Origin: Streptomyces sp. NBC_00576
Lineage (GTDB): Bacteria > Actinomycetota > Actinomycetes > Streptomycetales > Streptomycetaceae
NCBI RefSeq assembly: GCF_036345175.1
Contig: NZ_CP107780.1
Span: 9,734,001 to 9,798,000, forward strand
Direction: 5' to 3'
Length of the DNA: 64,000 nucleotides
A model generated the notes under the pieces. The model was not told the DNA's origin, did no database searches, and saw only the letters and a program-made list of their open reading frames with translations. A program made the translations under genes and the position numbers. The stretch's first letter is position 1. Each line of letters opens with the position of its first letter. Shown piece by piece: positions 1-7,718 of this stretch.

Positions 1-38
1 ACTTCAACCAGACCCTCGACCAGTGGATGGAGAAGTGA
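1..38 (+). CDS. 3' end of an unidentified CDS
   Basis: Only the last eleven codons are inside the window. The frame starting at position 3 reads FNQTLDQWMEK and stops at TGA 36-38. The TGA overlaps the candidate GTG start of the ferredoxin gene (GTGA at 35-38), so the two genes are probably translationally coupled. The tail is too short to identify. Given the ferredoxin and the Rieske oxygenase nearby, an oxygenase or reductase component is possible, but that is a guess. Confidence 0.45.
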   Translation, partial: FNQTLDQWMEK

Positions 39-349
39 CCCACCGGGTGGCGGTCAGACCCTCCGGCGTCGAGCTCGAAGTCCTCGACGGCGAGGACCTG
101 TTCACCGCCGCCCAGCGGCTCGGCTACCGCTGGCCCACCGTCTGCGGCGGCAAGGGCACCTGCCGTACCTGCTTCGTCCAGGTGGAGGAGGGCGCCGAGA
201 ACTGTTCCCCGGTGGGCCCGCTGGAACGCGAGGGCATCGAGTCCCTGCGCAGGCCCGTGGACGGCCTGACCCGGCTCGCCTGCCGGCTCCGGGTCGAGGG
301 CCCGGTGACCGTGACCAAGCGCGGCGTGCGCCGCCGAGTGCAGGAGTGA
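35..349 (+). CDS. [2Fe-2S] ferredoxin
   Basis: A small (about 104 aa) plant/adrenodoxin-fold electron carrier. Four cluster ligands are visible: Cys37, Cys43 and Cys46 in VCGGKGTCRTC (C-x5-C-x2-C, the spacing of vertebrate-type and bacterial oxygenase ferredoxins) and Cys83 in RLACRL. Such ferredoxins pass electrons from a reductase to Rieske oxygenases or P450s. The Rieske oxygenase at 4678-5994 is the obvious candidate partner, although it lies in another transcription unit. I chose GTG 35 because it overlaps the upstream stop. A further in-frame GTG at 23 and one at 47 (better spaced from GGAGAA at 29-34) are alternatives. Next gene starts 7 bases after the stop. Confidence 0.88.
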   Translation: MTHRVAVRPSGVELEVLDGEDLFTAAQRLGYRWPTVCGGKGTCRTCFVQVEEGAENCSPVGPLEREGIESLRRPVDGLTRLACRLRVEGPVTVTKRGVRRRVQE

Positions 350-356
350 GGCCCCC

Positions 357-572
357 GTGCCCAAGCAAGTGACCCACCCACTGACCGGGCATGTGTACCG
401 GCTCACCGAGGACGGACTGGTCGAGGTGACCGACCCCAGGACCGGGGCACAGGGCGTCTTCGACTTCCAGGCCCGGTGGCAGTCGGGCGAACTGCGCCAC
501 GCCGACCTTCAGATGGCCGGCTGGGTCGGCCGCCTCGCCCAGCGGCGTACGCCCCCGCAGCCGGAGCACTGA
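357..572 (+). CDS. Small conserved-looking hypothetical protein
   Basis: A 71-residue soluble protein starting at GTG 357, 7 bases after the ferredoxin stop and ending 4 bases before the next gene, so it belongs to the same operon. It has no Cys, no signal peptide and no membrane segment. The N-terminal half, HPLTGHVYRLTEDGLVEVTD, reads like a short beta-hairpin unit, and the C-terminal half is helical with several Trp/Arg residues. I do not recognise the family. Its place between ferredoxin and reductase genes suggests an accessory role with the redox proteins. Confidence 0.72.
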   Translation: MPKQVTHPLTGHVYRLTEDGLVEVTDPRTGAQGVFDFQARWQSGELRHADLQMAGWVGRLAQRRTPPQPEH

Positions 573-576
573 ACCC

Positions 577-1605
577 GTGACGCCGCCTCGTACGACCCGG
601 GTGGTCTGTCTGGTGCGCCGCCCCGACGGAGAACCGCTCCCCACCGACTTCGCCGTCGAGGAACGCCCGCTGCCGCCCCTGGAAGAGGGGCAACTGCTCG
701 TGCGCAACCTCTACATGAGCGTCGACCCGTCCATGCGCGGGCGGCTGGAGAGCACCGAGAAGCACTACACGCACAACTTCACCCCGGGCTCACCCCTCGA
801 CGGCCGTGCCCTCGGCGTCGTGGAGGAGAGCCGCTGCGCCACAGTGCCGCCAGGCACATACGTACGCCACCAGCTCGGCTGGCGGGAACGGGCCGTGCTG
901 GACGCGGCGGACACCGACGGCGCCGATCGCATCGACCCCGAACTCGCCCCGCTGCCCACCTGGTTGGGGCTGCTCGGCCAGACCGGGTTCACCGCGTACG
1001 TGGGCCTGACGCGCGTTGCGGAACTACGCCCCGGCGACACCGTTCTCGTCTCGGCGGCGGCCGGCGCCGTCGGCACCGCCGCCGGCCAGTTCGCGCGTCT
1101 GCTGGGCGCGGACCGCGTCATCGGGACCGCCGGAGGGCCGGACAAGTGCGCCCTGCTGGTGAAGGAGTTCGGCTATGACGCGGCCGCCGACTATCGTGCC
1201 GAGCCGGTGCGTGACGCGCTGGCCCGGCTGGCACCGGACGGCGTAGACGTGTACTTCGACAACGTCGGCGGTGAGCAACTGGCCGCCGCCCTGCACGCGT
1301 TGCGCACCGGCGGGCGGGTCGCCCTGTGCGGCATGATGTCGCAGTTCGGCGGCGACCGACGGCCCGCCGACATCAACCAGCTGATCCAGGCGGTCCTCAA
1401 ACGGCTGACCCTGCGCGGGTTCATCGTCCGCGACCACGACGACCTGCGGCCGGAGTTCGAGCAGCGGGTCACGGGCTGGCTTGCCGAGGGCCGGATCACC
1501 GCGCGTGAGACGGTCGTGGACGGCCTGGACAACGCCGCGGGGGCACTGTTGTCCCTGCTCGGCGGGGGCAACGTCGGCAAGATGCTGGTGCGGCTGGGTG
1601 ACTGA
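577..1605 (+). CDS. NADP-dependent MDR oxidoreductase (PTGR/CurA type)
   Basis: A 342-aa zinc-independent medium-chain reductase of the prostaglandin-reductase/leukotriene B4 dehydrogenase/CurA group, which reduces the C=C bond of enones using NADPH. The family signature VRNLYMSVDPSMRGR is at residues 42-56. The Rossmann motif is SAAAGAVGTAAGQFARLLG, followed by DVYFDNVGG. No zinc-ligand cysteines are present, as expected. Length is normal. GTG 577 follows the upstream stop by 4 bases, with GGAG about ten bases before it. It is the last gene of the ferredoxin operon and is followed directly by a perfect 24-bp hairpin. A role in saturating an enone intermediate of the local pathway is inferred. 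Confidence 0.9.
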   Translation: MTPPRTTRVVCLVRRPDGEPLPTDFAVEERPLPPLEEGQLLVRNLYMSVDPSMRGRLESTEKHYTHNFTPGSPLDGRALGVVEESRCATVPPGTYVRHQLGWRERAVLDAADTDGADRIDPELAPLPTWLGLLGQTGFTAYVGLTRVAELRPGDTVLVSAAAGAVGTAAGQFARLLGADRVIGTAGGPDKCALLVKEFGYDAAADYRAEPVRDALARLAPDGVDVYFDNVGGEQLAAALHALRTGGRVALCGMMSQFGGDRRPADINQLIQAVLKRLTLRGFIVRDHDDLRPEFEQRVTGWLAEGRITARETVVDGLDNAAGALLSLLGGGNVGKMLVRLGD

Positions 1606-1607
1606 GA

Positions 1608-1659
1608 CCTGACACTGAAATGGCGCCCCCCCGACGGGGGGCGCCATTTCAGTGTCAGG
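1608..1659. terminator. Bidirectional terminator hairpin between convergent genes
   Basis: A perfect 24-bp inverted repeat: left arm 1608-1631, loop CGAC 1632-1635, right arm 1636-1659. The arms contain CTGACACTGAAATGGCG and its complement. It starts three bases after the MDR reductase stop and ends 14 bases before the stop of the minus-strand ABM gene, so it can terminate both transcripts. There is no long U-tract, as is common in Streptomyces. Confidence 0.9.
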
Positions 1660-1673
1660 CTTCAGCACATGGT

Positions 1674-1997
1674 TCACCGCATGGGCCGGGTCCCGGCGAC
1701 CGTGTGGACCTCCAGCGAGACGCCCACCCGGGTCAGTCCGGCCGAGGCCGCCCTGAACTCCTTGATGTGCGGGGTGCCGAAGTGCTCGTCGAGGGCCTGC
1801 TGCGAGACCCACCGCTCATACACCCGGATGCGCCGCTCGTCGCCGGGGTCCGCCGTCATGGCGTAGTCGAGACAGCCGGGCTCCTCCTCGCGGGTCCGGT
1901 GGCCCAGTGCGACGAGATGCCCCAGCATCGTGTCGCGGTCGCCGGGCTCGTAGTCCATCCAGCCGGCGACGATGATTTCCTCAGCCATGCCAGTCAC
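1674..1997 (-). CDS. ABM-domain (antibiotic biosynthesis monooxygenase-like) protein
   Basis: About 107 aa, a single ABM ferredoxin-like beta-alpha-beta domain. Members act as cofactor-independent quinol/anthrone monooxygenases or as stress-related dimeric proteins. The fold pattern is visible as IIVAGWMDYEPGDRDTML, then EEPGCLDYAM, RRIRVYERWVSQQALDEHF and HIKEFRA. Start: GTG 1997 has AAAGGAAA at a good distance. ATG 1988, three codons on, is the conventional alternative. It is the last gene of a minus-strand unit with the PEP-utilising protein upstream. A role in oxidising an aromatic or quinol intermediate fits the cluster but is inferred. Confidence 0.82.
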   Translation of the reverse strand: MTGMAEEIIVAGWMDYEPGDRDTMLGHLVALGHRTREEEPGCLDYAMTADPGDERRIRVYERWVSQQALDEHFGTPHIKEFRAASAGLTRVGVSLEVHTVAGTRPMR

Positions 1998-2067
1998 GCG
2001 TTTCCTTTCGCGTTCGTGACCGCGGGCCCGCCGCTGATGGGGAGTCAGCGACGGGCCCACGGCGTAT

Positions 2068-3804
2068 TCAACTGCCGAGCGACGCCGGGACACTGTCCAC
2101 GGTGACCGTGCCCCGCTCACCGTCGACCGTGATCACCATGCCGTCCCGCAGCCGCCGCGTCCCGCTCTCCACGGAGATCACGGCCGGGATGCCCAGCTCA
2201 CGGCAGACCACCACGGCGTGACTGTTGAGCGCGCCCACGTCCACCACGGCCGCACCGGCGACCAGAAACAGCGGGGTCCAGGCCGCGTCCGTGATCGGTG
2301 CGACCAGCACCTCCCCGGGCTCCAGCGCCTCACACGAGGCCGGGTCGGTGACCACCCGCACCTTGCCGGTGTACGTGCCGTGGCTGCCGCCCACACCCCC
2401 GAGCACATCACCCTCGACGGCTGCCGGGGTCCGCTCCTCGGCGCGGCGGGGCCAGGTGTCGATCTCGGTCCGCGCGTCGTCGGCGACGAAGAAGGGCGGC
2501 TCCAGCTCGTGCAGGCCCGCGTACTCTTCCAGCCGCTGCGCGATCACGGGGCCGAAGATCTCCGGGGCGGCGACATAGTCGTCGAGTTCGGTGTCCAGCA
2601 GCATCATCACGTCCTCGGGCCGGGCGAAGAGCCCCGCCTCGACGCCGCGGCGACCGAGTTCCCGTACGGCCATGCGGATCTCGTTGACGACGGTGACGCA
2701 GTTCGCCTTGGTGCGTTCGCGGGCCGGGATCCACACCTGGGAGGCGTGCATGCCGGCGTCGAACAGGGGCTGCGTCTCCTCGGGCAGCGCGGCCCGGATC
2801 TCCCGTGCCGTCCGCTCACGCCCCTCGGTCAGCCGCGTGCGGCGGTCGGCCGGGGAGTCGTCGTCGGGGCTGTGCCTGATCCGGTCGACCAGGGCCAGCA
2901 CCTGGACGGGCGCCGCCTCCCAGGACAGCGCGTGGATGTCCCACTCGTTGGGGCCGCGGTCGCCGGACTCCGCCAGGAACTCCTCGAAGGAGTCACGGAA
3001 CGCCTTCACGTCCCCGGTCGCGGCGTCGAGCGCCTGCTCCACCGCGGCCGGACCCCGGTCGAACAGTGCGGTCAGCTCCGTCGAGGCCGCCACCTGCCGG
3101 GACAGCGTCCACAGCCCGGTCGAGGGGGAGGCGGAGTCGACGTCACCGAGACCGCCGATCAGATCGAGCATGTCGCCGGGACGGTCCACGCTCGCGCACA
3201 GCGGGCCGAGGATCGCCGGCCCGACGGACGCGGGCAGTGACGACTCGACGTGCCGCTGGAACGTCGTCTCCACCTCGTCCAGCAACGACCGTGCGTGCGC
3301 CACCAGTTCGGTGTCGGACAGCTGTGTCAGGTCGGGACGCGAGTGACGCAGGGCACGCAGCCGGACCCGGTCGGCGTCGGCCTCCGGGAAACCGGCCTGG
3401 CCGAGCATCCGCTGAAGCGTCCCGCCCGCCTTGCCGGTCAGCTCCTCGTCCTGGTCGTCCGGGTGCGCCACGTACACGGGCGTATCGGAGCGCTGACCGA
3501 CGAAGGCCGCGTCGATCTGGTCCGCCGTCTGGCCCATACGGATGCCGAACAGCCGCATGTGGGACAGATTCAGGTAGAAGTAGCCGCCGAACATGCCGAC
3601 GAACGGCGGTCGGGGCCCGGCCACCTCCTCCTCGCGGTAGATCCCGAACCCGACGAAGCCGCGCCGCCAGCCCTGGAGGCCGCGCCCCCAGACGAGGGTC
3701 CAGCCCAGCGGGCTCGCGGGCTCCGGCAGGGTTTCGCCCGCGTTGGCCCGGGTGTAGTGCGGCAGCCGCTCACTGCGCTGCCAGTCCGTGATCCAGCTCT
3801 TCAT
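2068..3804 (-). CDS. PEP-utilising enzyme, acceptor domain plus swivelling His domain, no ATP-grasp
   Basis: A 578-aa protein. The C-terminal 100 residues are a phosphohistidine swivel domain (GTYTGKVRVV, then VGALNSHAVVVCRELGIPAV with the catalytic His529). This is the domain that carries phosphate in PEP synthase, PPDK, rifampin phosphotransferase (RPH) and phenylphosphate synthase subunit A. The first ~460 residues are mostly helical and resemble the acceptor-binding region of RPH-like enzymes (TKANCVTVVNEIRMAVRELG, then PEDVMMLL). There is no ATP-grasp domain, so the phosphoryl source must be another protein. ATG 3804 has GGGAG nine bases upstream; ATG 3813 would leave no spacing. It is encoded between the ABM gene and an SDR. 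The PPDK-like protein at 15403-18003 is a candidate phosphate donor. The substrate is unknown. Confidence 0.82.
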   Translation of the reverse strand: MKSWITDWQRSERLPHYTRANAGETLPEPASPLGWTLVWGRGLQGWRRGFVGFGIYREEEVAGPRPPFVGMFGGYFYLNLSHMRLFGIRMGQTADQIDAAFVGQRSDTPVYVAHPDDQDEELTGKAGGTLQRMLGQAGFPEADADRVRLRALRHSRPDLTQLSDTELVAHARSLLDEVETTFQRHVESSLPASVGPAILGPLCASVDRPGDMLDLIGGLGDVDSASPSTGLWTLSRQVAASTELTALFDRGPAAVEQALDAATGDVKAFRDSFEEFLAESGDRGPNEWDIHALSWEAAPVQVLALVDRIRHSPDDDSPADRRTRLTEGRERTAREIRAALPEETQPLFDAGMHASQVWIPARERTKANCVTVVNEIRMAVRELGRRGVEAGLFARPEDVMMLLDTELDDYVAAPEIFGPVIAQRLEEYAGLHELEPPFFVADDARTEIDTWPRRAEERTPAAVEGDVLGGVGGSHGTYTGKVRVVTDPASCEALEPGEVLVAPITDAAWTPLFLVAGAAVVDVGALNSHAVVVCRELGIPAVISVESGTRRLRDGMVITVDGERGTVTVDSVPASLGS

Positions 3805-3856
3805 GACCGACATCTCCCGCTGTCCGTGCCTGTGCCCGCCCCTGCCCGTCCCCGGC

Positions 3857-4648
3857 CTACCACTGCGCCGTACCGCCGTCGACGCTGATCAGCGTGCCGG
3901 TGATACCCGCCCCGGCCTCGCTCGCGAGCAGCGAGGCGACCGCCGCGACCTGCTCCACGGTGGTGATCGTCTTGGTGGCGGCATGCTCGGCGAACCGGCC
4001 CAGCCACTCCTCGTACGAGATGCCCTCGGCCTCCGCCGCGGCGGGACCCGCGGCCCGCATGAGGTCGGTGTCGACGGCGCCGGGGCAGATGGCGTTGCAG
4101 GTGATGCCCTGGGTGCCGTACTCGAAGGCGGTCGCCTTGGTCAGGCCGTGGATGGCGTGCTTGTTGGTGATGTAGTGGCTGATGGCGGGCTTGTTGGCCT
4201 GCTTGCCCTCCACCGACGAGATGTTGATGATGCGGCCCCAGCCGCCCGCCAGCATCTTCGGCAGCGCCCGGCGGGTGCCGTAGAAGTAGCCGTTGATGTT
4301 CAGGTTGAGGGCTTCGTGCCACGCCTCGTCGCTGAGCTGGTGGATGGGGGCGAAGCCGGAGCTGCCGCCCACGTTGTTGACCCAGATGTCGAGTCTGCCG
4401 AAGCGCTCGGCGGCGAAGTCGGCGAGGCCCTCGATGTCCTCCTGGCTGTTGGCGTCGCAGGGGTGGAAGACGGCCCGGTCCCCGGCGCCCATCTCCTCCA
4501 GGGCCTGCTTGCCCTTGATCTCGGAACGGCCGCTGACGACGACCGTGGCGCCGTCGGCGAGGAAGGCCTCGGCGATGGCGCGGCCGATACTGCGCGTGCT
4601 GCCCGTGATCACCGCGACACGTCCGTCGAGGCTGCCCGTAGCCACCAT
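3857..4648 (-). CDS. SDR family oxidoreductase
   Basis: A 263-aa classical short-chain dehydrogenase. The NAD(P)-binding TGSTRSIGRA lies near the N-terminus (residues ~15-24), followed by NNVGG (the NNAG equivalent) and ISSVEGK. The catalytic SHYITNKHA gives the YxxxK pair, then CNAICPGAVDTDL. The C-terminus GTLISVDGGTAQW is typical of the 3-oxoacyl reductase-like group. ATG 4648 has GGGAG six bases upstream. It lies between the Rieske oxygenase (upstream, 29-base gap) and the PEP-utilising gene. Oxidation of a cis-diol or secondary alcohol made by the Rieske enzyme is a reasonable inference. The exact substrate cannot be read. Confidence 0.93.
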   Translation of the reverse strand: MVATGSLDGRVAVITGSTRSIGRAIAEAFLADGATVVVSGRSEIKGKQALEEMGAGDRAVFHPCDANSQEDIEGLADFAAERFGRLDIWVNNVGGSSGFAPIHQLSDEAWHEALNLNINGYFYGTRRALPKMLAGGWGRIINISSVEGKQANKPAISHYITNKHAIHGLTKATAFEYGTQGITCNAICPGAVDTDLMRAAGPAAAEAEGISYEEWLGRFAEHAATKTITTVEQVAAVASLLASEAGAGITGTLISVDGGTAQW

Positions 4649-4677
4649 GGTGTTCTCCCGCGAGTCTTGTTGGTTGC

Positions 4678-5994
4678 TCACCTGGCGGCCCTGGGGGCTG
4701 TTGTTGCGCCCTTGTCCAGGTGTCGGTGAATGGTGCGGTGCAGGTGCTGGAGTCCGGGCTCGTTGCGTCCGAAGACGAAGTCGGTCCCGTCGAGGGCCTT
4801 CAGACCCTGCTGGACTCCGTAGGTGGTCGCGTAGTCCTCGTCGCGGACCACCTCGTGGAACCACTCGCCGAACCGGTCGGCGACCTGGCGTTCCTCGTCG
4901 GTGACCGCCGGTTCCCGCAGCAGGATGATCTGCTGGGTCACCGACTCGGTCACCGTCCGGGGGAGTACCAGGGACACGGCGATCTTCTGGCGCCAGCCGC
5001 CGGCGATGGCGAGGCCCGGGAAGAGCCAGTAGATGGGGCCGACACACTCCCCGGGGTCACGCTGGTCCGGCGGCAGCTCGACCGCCTGCGCGATGGGGCG
5101 CAGGGCCGGTGCGATGCGCTGGTGAGGGCCCCAGGTGTCGTGGGCCATCATGTTGGAGAGGTTCGTCTCGAACACCGTCTTCGGGTGCAGCGTGGCGAAG
5201 TGGTACGTCTCCAGATACCCGTCGAGGGTGACCTTCCAGTTGGGACTGGTCAGTGCGCTGGTGGAGTAGTGATGGCACTCCGCCAGCCGCAGACCCTCCA
5301 GCAGTGGCAGCAGATCGCCCAGCCAGCCGTCCAGGTCGGGCTCGGCCGCCGGGTCCAGCGAGACGAAGACGATGCCCGCCCGCTCCCCGGCGGGAAGCCT
5401 GACGAGACTGCGGCCTTCGCGCGGAACCTCACCGAAGGTCTTCTCGGCGTGCACGCCCCGCAGCTCGCCGGCCAGATCGTACGACCAGGAGTGGTACGGG
5501 CAGGTGAGCCGCTTCGACACCCCGCAGCCGGGTTCGAGGAGCTTGGCTCCCCGGTGCCGGCAGGCGTTGATCATCGCGTGCACAGTGCCCTGTCGGTCAC
5601 GGGTGATCAGCACGGGGATGCCGAGCACGTCGATCGCCTTGTAGGTGTTCGGCCCGGGCAGCTCGCAGGACATGGCGAGCGGCAACGGGACGCTCCGGTG
5701 GACGGCGTCCGTCTCGCGCTGCCAGCGATCGGCGTCGAGGTAGTTGGCCACGGGTTCCGTCCACTGGCCGTCCGCCTGGTGTGTGGTGTTGTCGCGGTAG
5801 TGCGCCATCACCCGCTCGACGAGTTCCGCCGCCTCCCGCCGCATCGTTTCGGATGCCGCGTCGGTGGATCGGTCCTGGCTGATCCACGACGAGTATTCGG
5901 GGGTCGAGGGCGCGGACGGGGCGGAGGGCGCCGGGACCGGCGACCTGCGCTCGGCGCCTGCTTCCTGAATCTCCGGCGAACTGGTCTGGACCAC
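4678..5994 (-). CDS. Rieske non-heme iron oxygenase, alpha (oxygenase) subunit
   Basis: About 438 aa. The N-terminal Rieske domain has ACRHRGAKL followed by LTCPYHSWSYD, supplying the Cys/His ligands of the [2Fe-2S] centre (CxH...CxxH). The catalytic domain has NWKVTLDGYLETYHFATLHP, containing the Asp, two His and bridging carboxylate of the mononuclear iron site. Members hydroxylate aromatics, sterols, quaternary amines or terpenoids. The substrate here is open. The start is uncertain: GTG 5994 follows AGGA, while the frame stays open to a TTG at 6096. The Ser/Ala/Pro-rich first 40 residues look disordered. A TTGACA hexamer lies at 6091-6096 on this strand, but I see no matching -10. Electron supply is probably the ferredoxin at 35-349. 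The VOC gene is divergent. Confidence 0.92.
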   Translation of the reverse strand: MVQTSSPEIQEAGAERRSPVPAPSAPSAPSTPEYSSWISQDRSTDAASETMRREAAELVERVMAHYRDNTTHQADGQWTEPVANYLDADRWQRETDAVHRSVPLPLAMSCELPGPNTYKAIDVLGIPVLITRDRQGTVHAMINACRHRGAKLLEPGCGVSKRLTCPYHSWSYDLAGELRGVHAEKTFGEVPREGRSLVRLPAGERAGIVFVSLDPAAEPDLDGWLGDLLPLLEGLRLAECHHYSTSALTSPNWKVTLDGYLETYHFATLHPKTVFETNLSNMMAHDTWGPHQRIAPALRPIAQAVELPPDQRDPGECVGPIYWLFPGLAIAGGWRQKIAVSLVLPRTVTESVTQQIILLREPAVTDEERQVADRFGEWFHEVVRDEDYATTYGVQQGLKALDGTDFVFGRNEPGLQHLHRTIHRHLDKGATTAPRAAR

Positions 5995-6143
5995 AATGTC
6001 CTCACAATCCTCCCAGCCGCGAGCCGGTGACCGGCTTCTGAATGCGACAGCTGGGTTGTGTCCGAAACGACAACAGGACTTAGTGTGCTCTGTCAATAGA
6101 AAGTGGTGAAGTCGCCGCTCGGTGTCCCGTGGGGGTGGGTGCG

Positions 6144-6605
6144 ATGGTCATGACCCGGCCGTTCGAGGTGGGTGTGGTGGTGCGGGATCTGGAGCTGATG
6201 GAGCGCTTCTACTGCGACGTCATCGGCTGTCGCGTCGAGCACCGCTCGCGTGTGCCGGAGTCGATCGGTGGCCCCGCGGGGCTCGGCGGCGAGCTCGTGG
6301 TCGTCTGGCTGAGGGTGCCCTCCGGGGGGTGCGTCAAGTTGATCCTTCCCCGGTCGGGAGCCGTGTCGGTAGGAGTGGCGCCCTTGCCGACGGAGTGTTC
6401 GGGGCTGTCGTATCTCACCTTCCACGTCGACGACTTGGACCCGGTGGTGGAGGTGCTGCCGACCGCGGGTGCCCGGCCTCTGTCGGACCCTGTCGTCGTC
6501 CTCGCGCGCGGCCGGCGGATCAGCTTCTGGTCGGATCCGGAGGGCAACGTCGTGGAGTTGGTGGACGCGCGCGGCGGTGACCCGGGCTCGGGGCATAGTA
6601 ATTAG
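6144..6605 (+). CDS. VOC (glyoxalase/extradiol dioxygenase fold) protein
   Basis: About 153 aa with two beta-alpha-beta-beta-beta modules: module one FEVGVVVRDLELMERFYCDV (residues ~5-24), and module two LSYLTFHVDDLDPVVEVL with a C-terminal DPEGNVVELVD. The latter holds the Glu that is a metal ligand in glyoxalase I, methylmalonyl-CoA epimerase and dioxygenases. Substrate class is not resolvable. ATG 6144 is chosen; GTG 6129 and ATG 6150 are in-frame alternatives. It is divergent from the Rieske gene and sits 96 bases before the E1alpha gene, with a putative operator in between. Confidence 0.85.
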   Translation: MVMTRPFEVGVVVRDLELMERFYCDVIGCRVEHRSRVPESIGGPAGLGGELVVVWLRVPSGGCVKLILPRSGAVSVGVAPLPTECSGLSYLTFHVDDLDPVVEVLPTAGARPLSDPVVVLARGRRISFWSDPEGNVVELVDARGGDPGSGHSN

Positions 6606-6619
6606 AGACGCTGTTCAGT
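6606..6619. promoter_or_regulatory. Putative shared operator upstream of the 2-oxoacid dehydrogenase operon
   Basis: The 14-mer AGACGCTGTTCAGT lies immediately after the VOC stop and 83 bases before the E1alpha start. A near-identical 14-mer (12 of 14) lies at 19580-19593 before the acyl-CoA dehydrogenase gene in the same cluster. The second copy extends to the imperfect palindrome AGAnnCTnTAnAGnnTCT, as expected for a TetR-type dimer. Function is inferred from recurrence only. Confidence 0.45.
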
Positions 6620-6701
6620 AAGGTGCCCCGTGCTGGTTACTGTAGACCGGCACAAGTAAGTCCGTTTGCTTGGCAACCTCCCTCGGACGAAGGGGCGGAC
6701 G

Positions 6702-7718
6702 ATGGCTCAACGAGCGTCGACGGCGTCGAAGAAATCCCCGCAGGTAAGCCCGCAGGTCATCCCGCAGGTCATCAAGGATCTGCACGAGCGCATGGTGCGC
6801 ATCCGGCTGTTCGAGACCGAGGCGGGCAAACTCATGGAGGCGGGCAAACTGCCCGGCTTCCTGCACCTCTATGTCGGCCAGGAAGCCGTGGCCGCCGGAG
6901 TGATGACCGCCCTGCGCGACGACGACCAGATCACCTCCACGCACCGCGGCCACGGGCACGCCGTCGCCAAGGGCGTCGGCTTCCGCGCGATGTACTCCGA
7001 GCTGTACGGCCGGGTCACCGGCGCCTGCCTCGGCCGCGGCGGCAGCATGCACATCAACGACCTCACCCGCGGCATGCTCGGCGCCAACGGCATCGTCGGG
7101 GCCGGCGTCCCGATCGCCGTGGGCGCGGCCTTCGCCGCCCGCTACAAGGGTGAGGACAGCGTCGCCGTGACCTTCTTCGGGGACGGCGCCACCAACATCG
7201 GCGCCTGGCACGAGGGCGCCAACATGGCCGCGATCCTCGGCCTGCCCGTGGTCTTCGTCTGCGAGAACAACGGCTACGCCGAGTTCACCCCGCAGTCCGC
7301 GCACATGCTGATCACCGACGTCGCCGACCGGGCCGCCGCCTACGGCATGCCCAGTGTCATCGTCGACGGCATGGACGCGGTCGCCGTCCACCGCGCCGCC
7401 ACCGAAGCCGTCGAACGGGCCAGGCGGGGCGAGGGTCCGATGATGATCGAGGCCAAGACCTACCGCTTCTTCGACCACCAGGGCGTCAAGGGCCTGCGGC
7501 ACCCCTACCGTTCGGACGAGGAGGTCGCCGAGTGGAAGACCCGCGACCCCATCGACCTGATCGAGGCCGGGGCGGTCGCCGACGGCATCGCGACCCGTGC
7601 GGAGCTGGACGACGTATGGCAGCGCACGCGCGACGAGATCGCCGAGGCCATCGCGTACGCCGAGTCGAGCCCGCTGCCCGACCCAGCCGACCTGCTGCTC
7701 AACGTCTACTCGGGATGA
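6702..7718 (+). CDS. 2-oxoacid dehydrogenase complex E1 component, alpha subunit
   Basis: A 338-aa thiamine-diphosphate enzyme subunit of the pyruvate/acetoin/branched-chain dehydrogenase group. Visible motifs are STHRGHGHAVAKG, GRGGSMHI, GMLGANGIVGAGVPIAVGAA, and the ThDP/Mg motif GDGATNIGAWHEGANMAA ending in CENN. The GGSMHI plus GANGIVG pattern is closest to acetoin-dehydrogenase/PDH-type E1alpha. ATG 6702 has AAGGGG upstream. It overlaps the beta-subunit start (ATGA). The complex decarboxylates a 2-oxoacid to an acyl-CoA. In this cluster it may process a 2-oxoacid released by the pathway rather than pyruvate. No E3 gene is in the window. Confidence 0.95.
   Translation: MAQRASTASKKSPQVSPQVIPQVIKDLHERMVRIRLFETEAGKLMEAGKLPGFLHLYVGQEAVAAGVMTALRDDDQITSTHRGHGHAVAKGVGFRAMYSELYGRVTGACLGRGGSMHINDLTRGMLGANGIVGAGVPIAVGAAFAARYKGEDSVAVTFFGDGATNIGAWHEGANMAAILGLPVVFVCENNGYAEFTPQSAHMLITDVADRAAAYGMPSVIVDGMDAVAVHRAATEAVERARRGEGPMMIEAKTYRFFDHQGVKGLRHPYRSDEEVAEWKTRDPIDLIEAGAVADGIATRAELDDVWQRTRDEIAEAIAYAESSPLPDPADLLLNVYSG

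Noticed and set aside
2218..6030. Long plus-strand ORFs at 2218-3240 and 4720-6030 opposite the PEP-utilising and Rieske genes
   Set aside because: Low-complexity Val/Gly/Asp/Arg composition, no motifs, and the opposite strand carries intact catalytic signatures.
6091..6096. TTGACA as a full promoter for the Rieske gene
   Set aside because: No acceptable -10 hexamer at 16-18 bases; I mention only the -35-like element.
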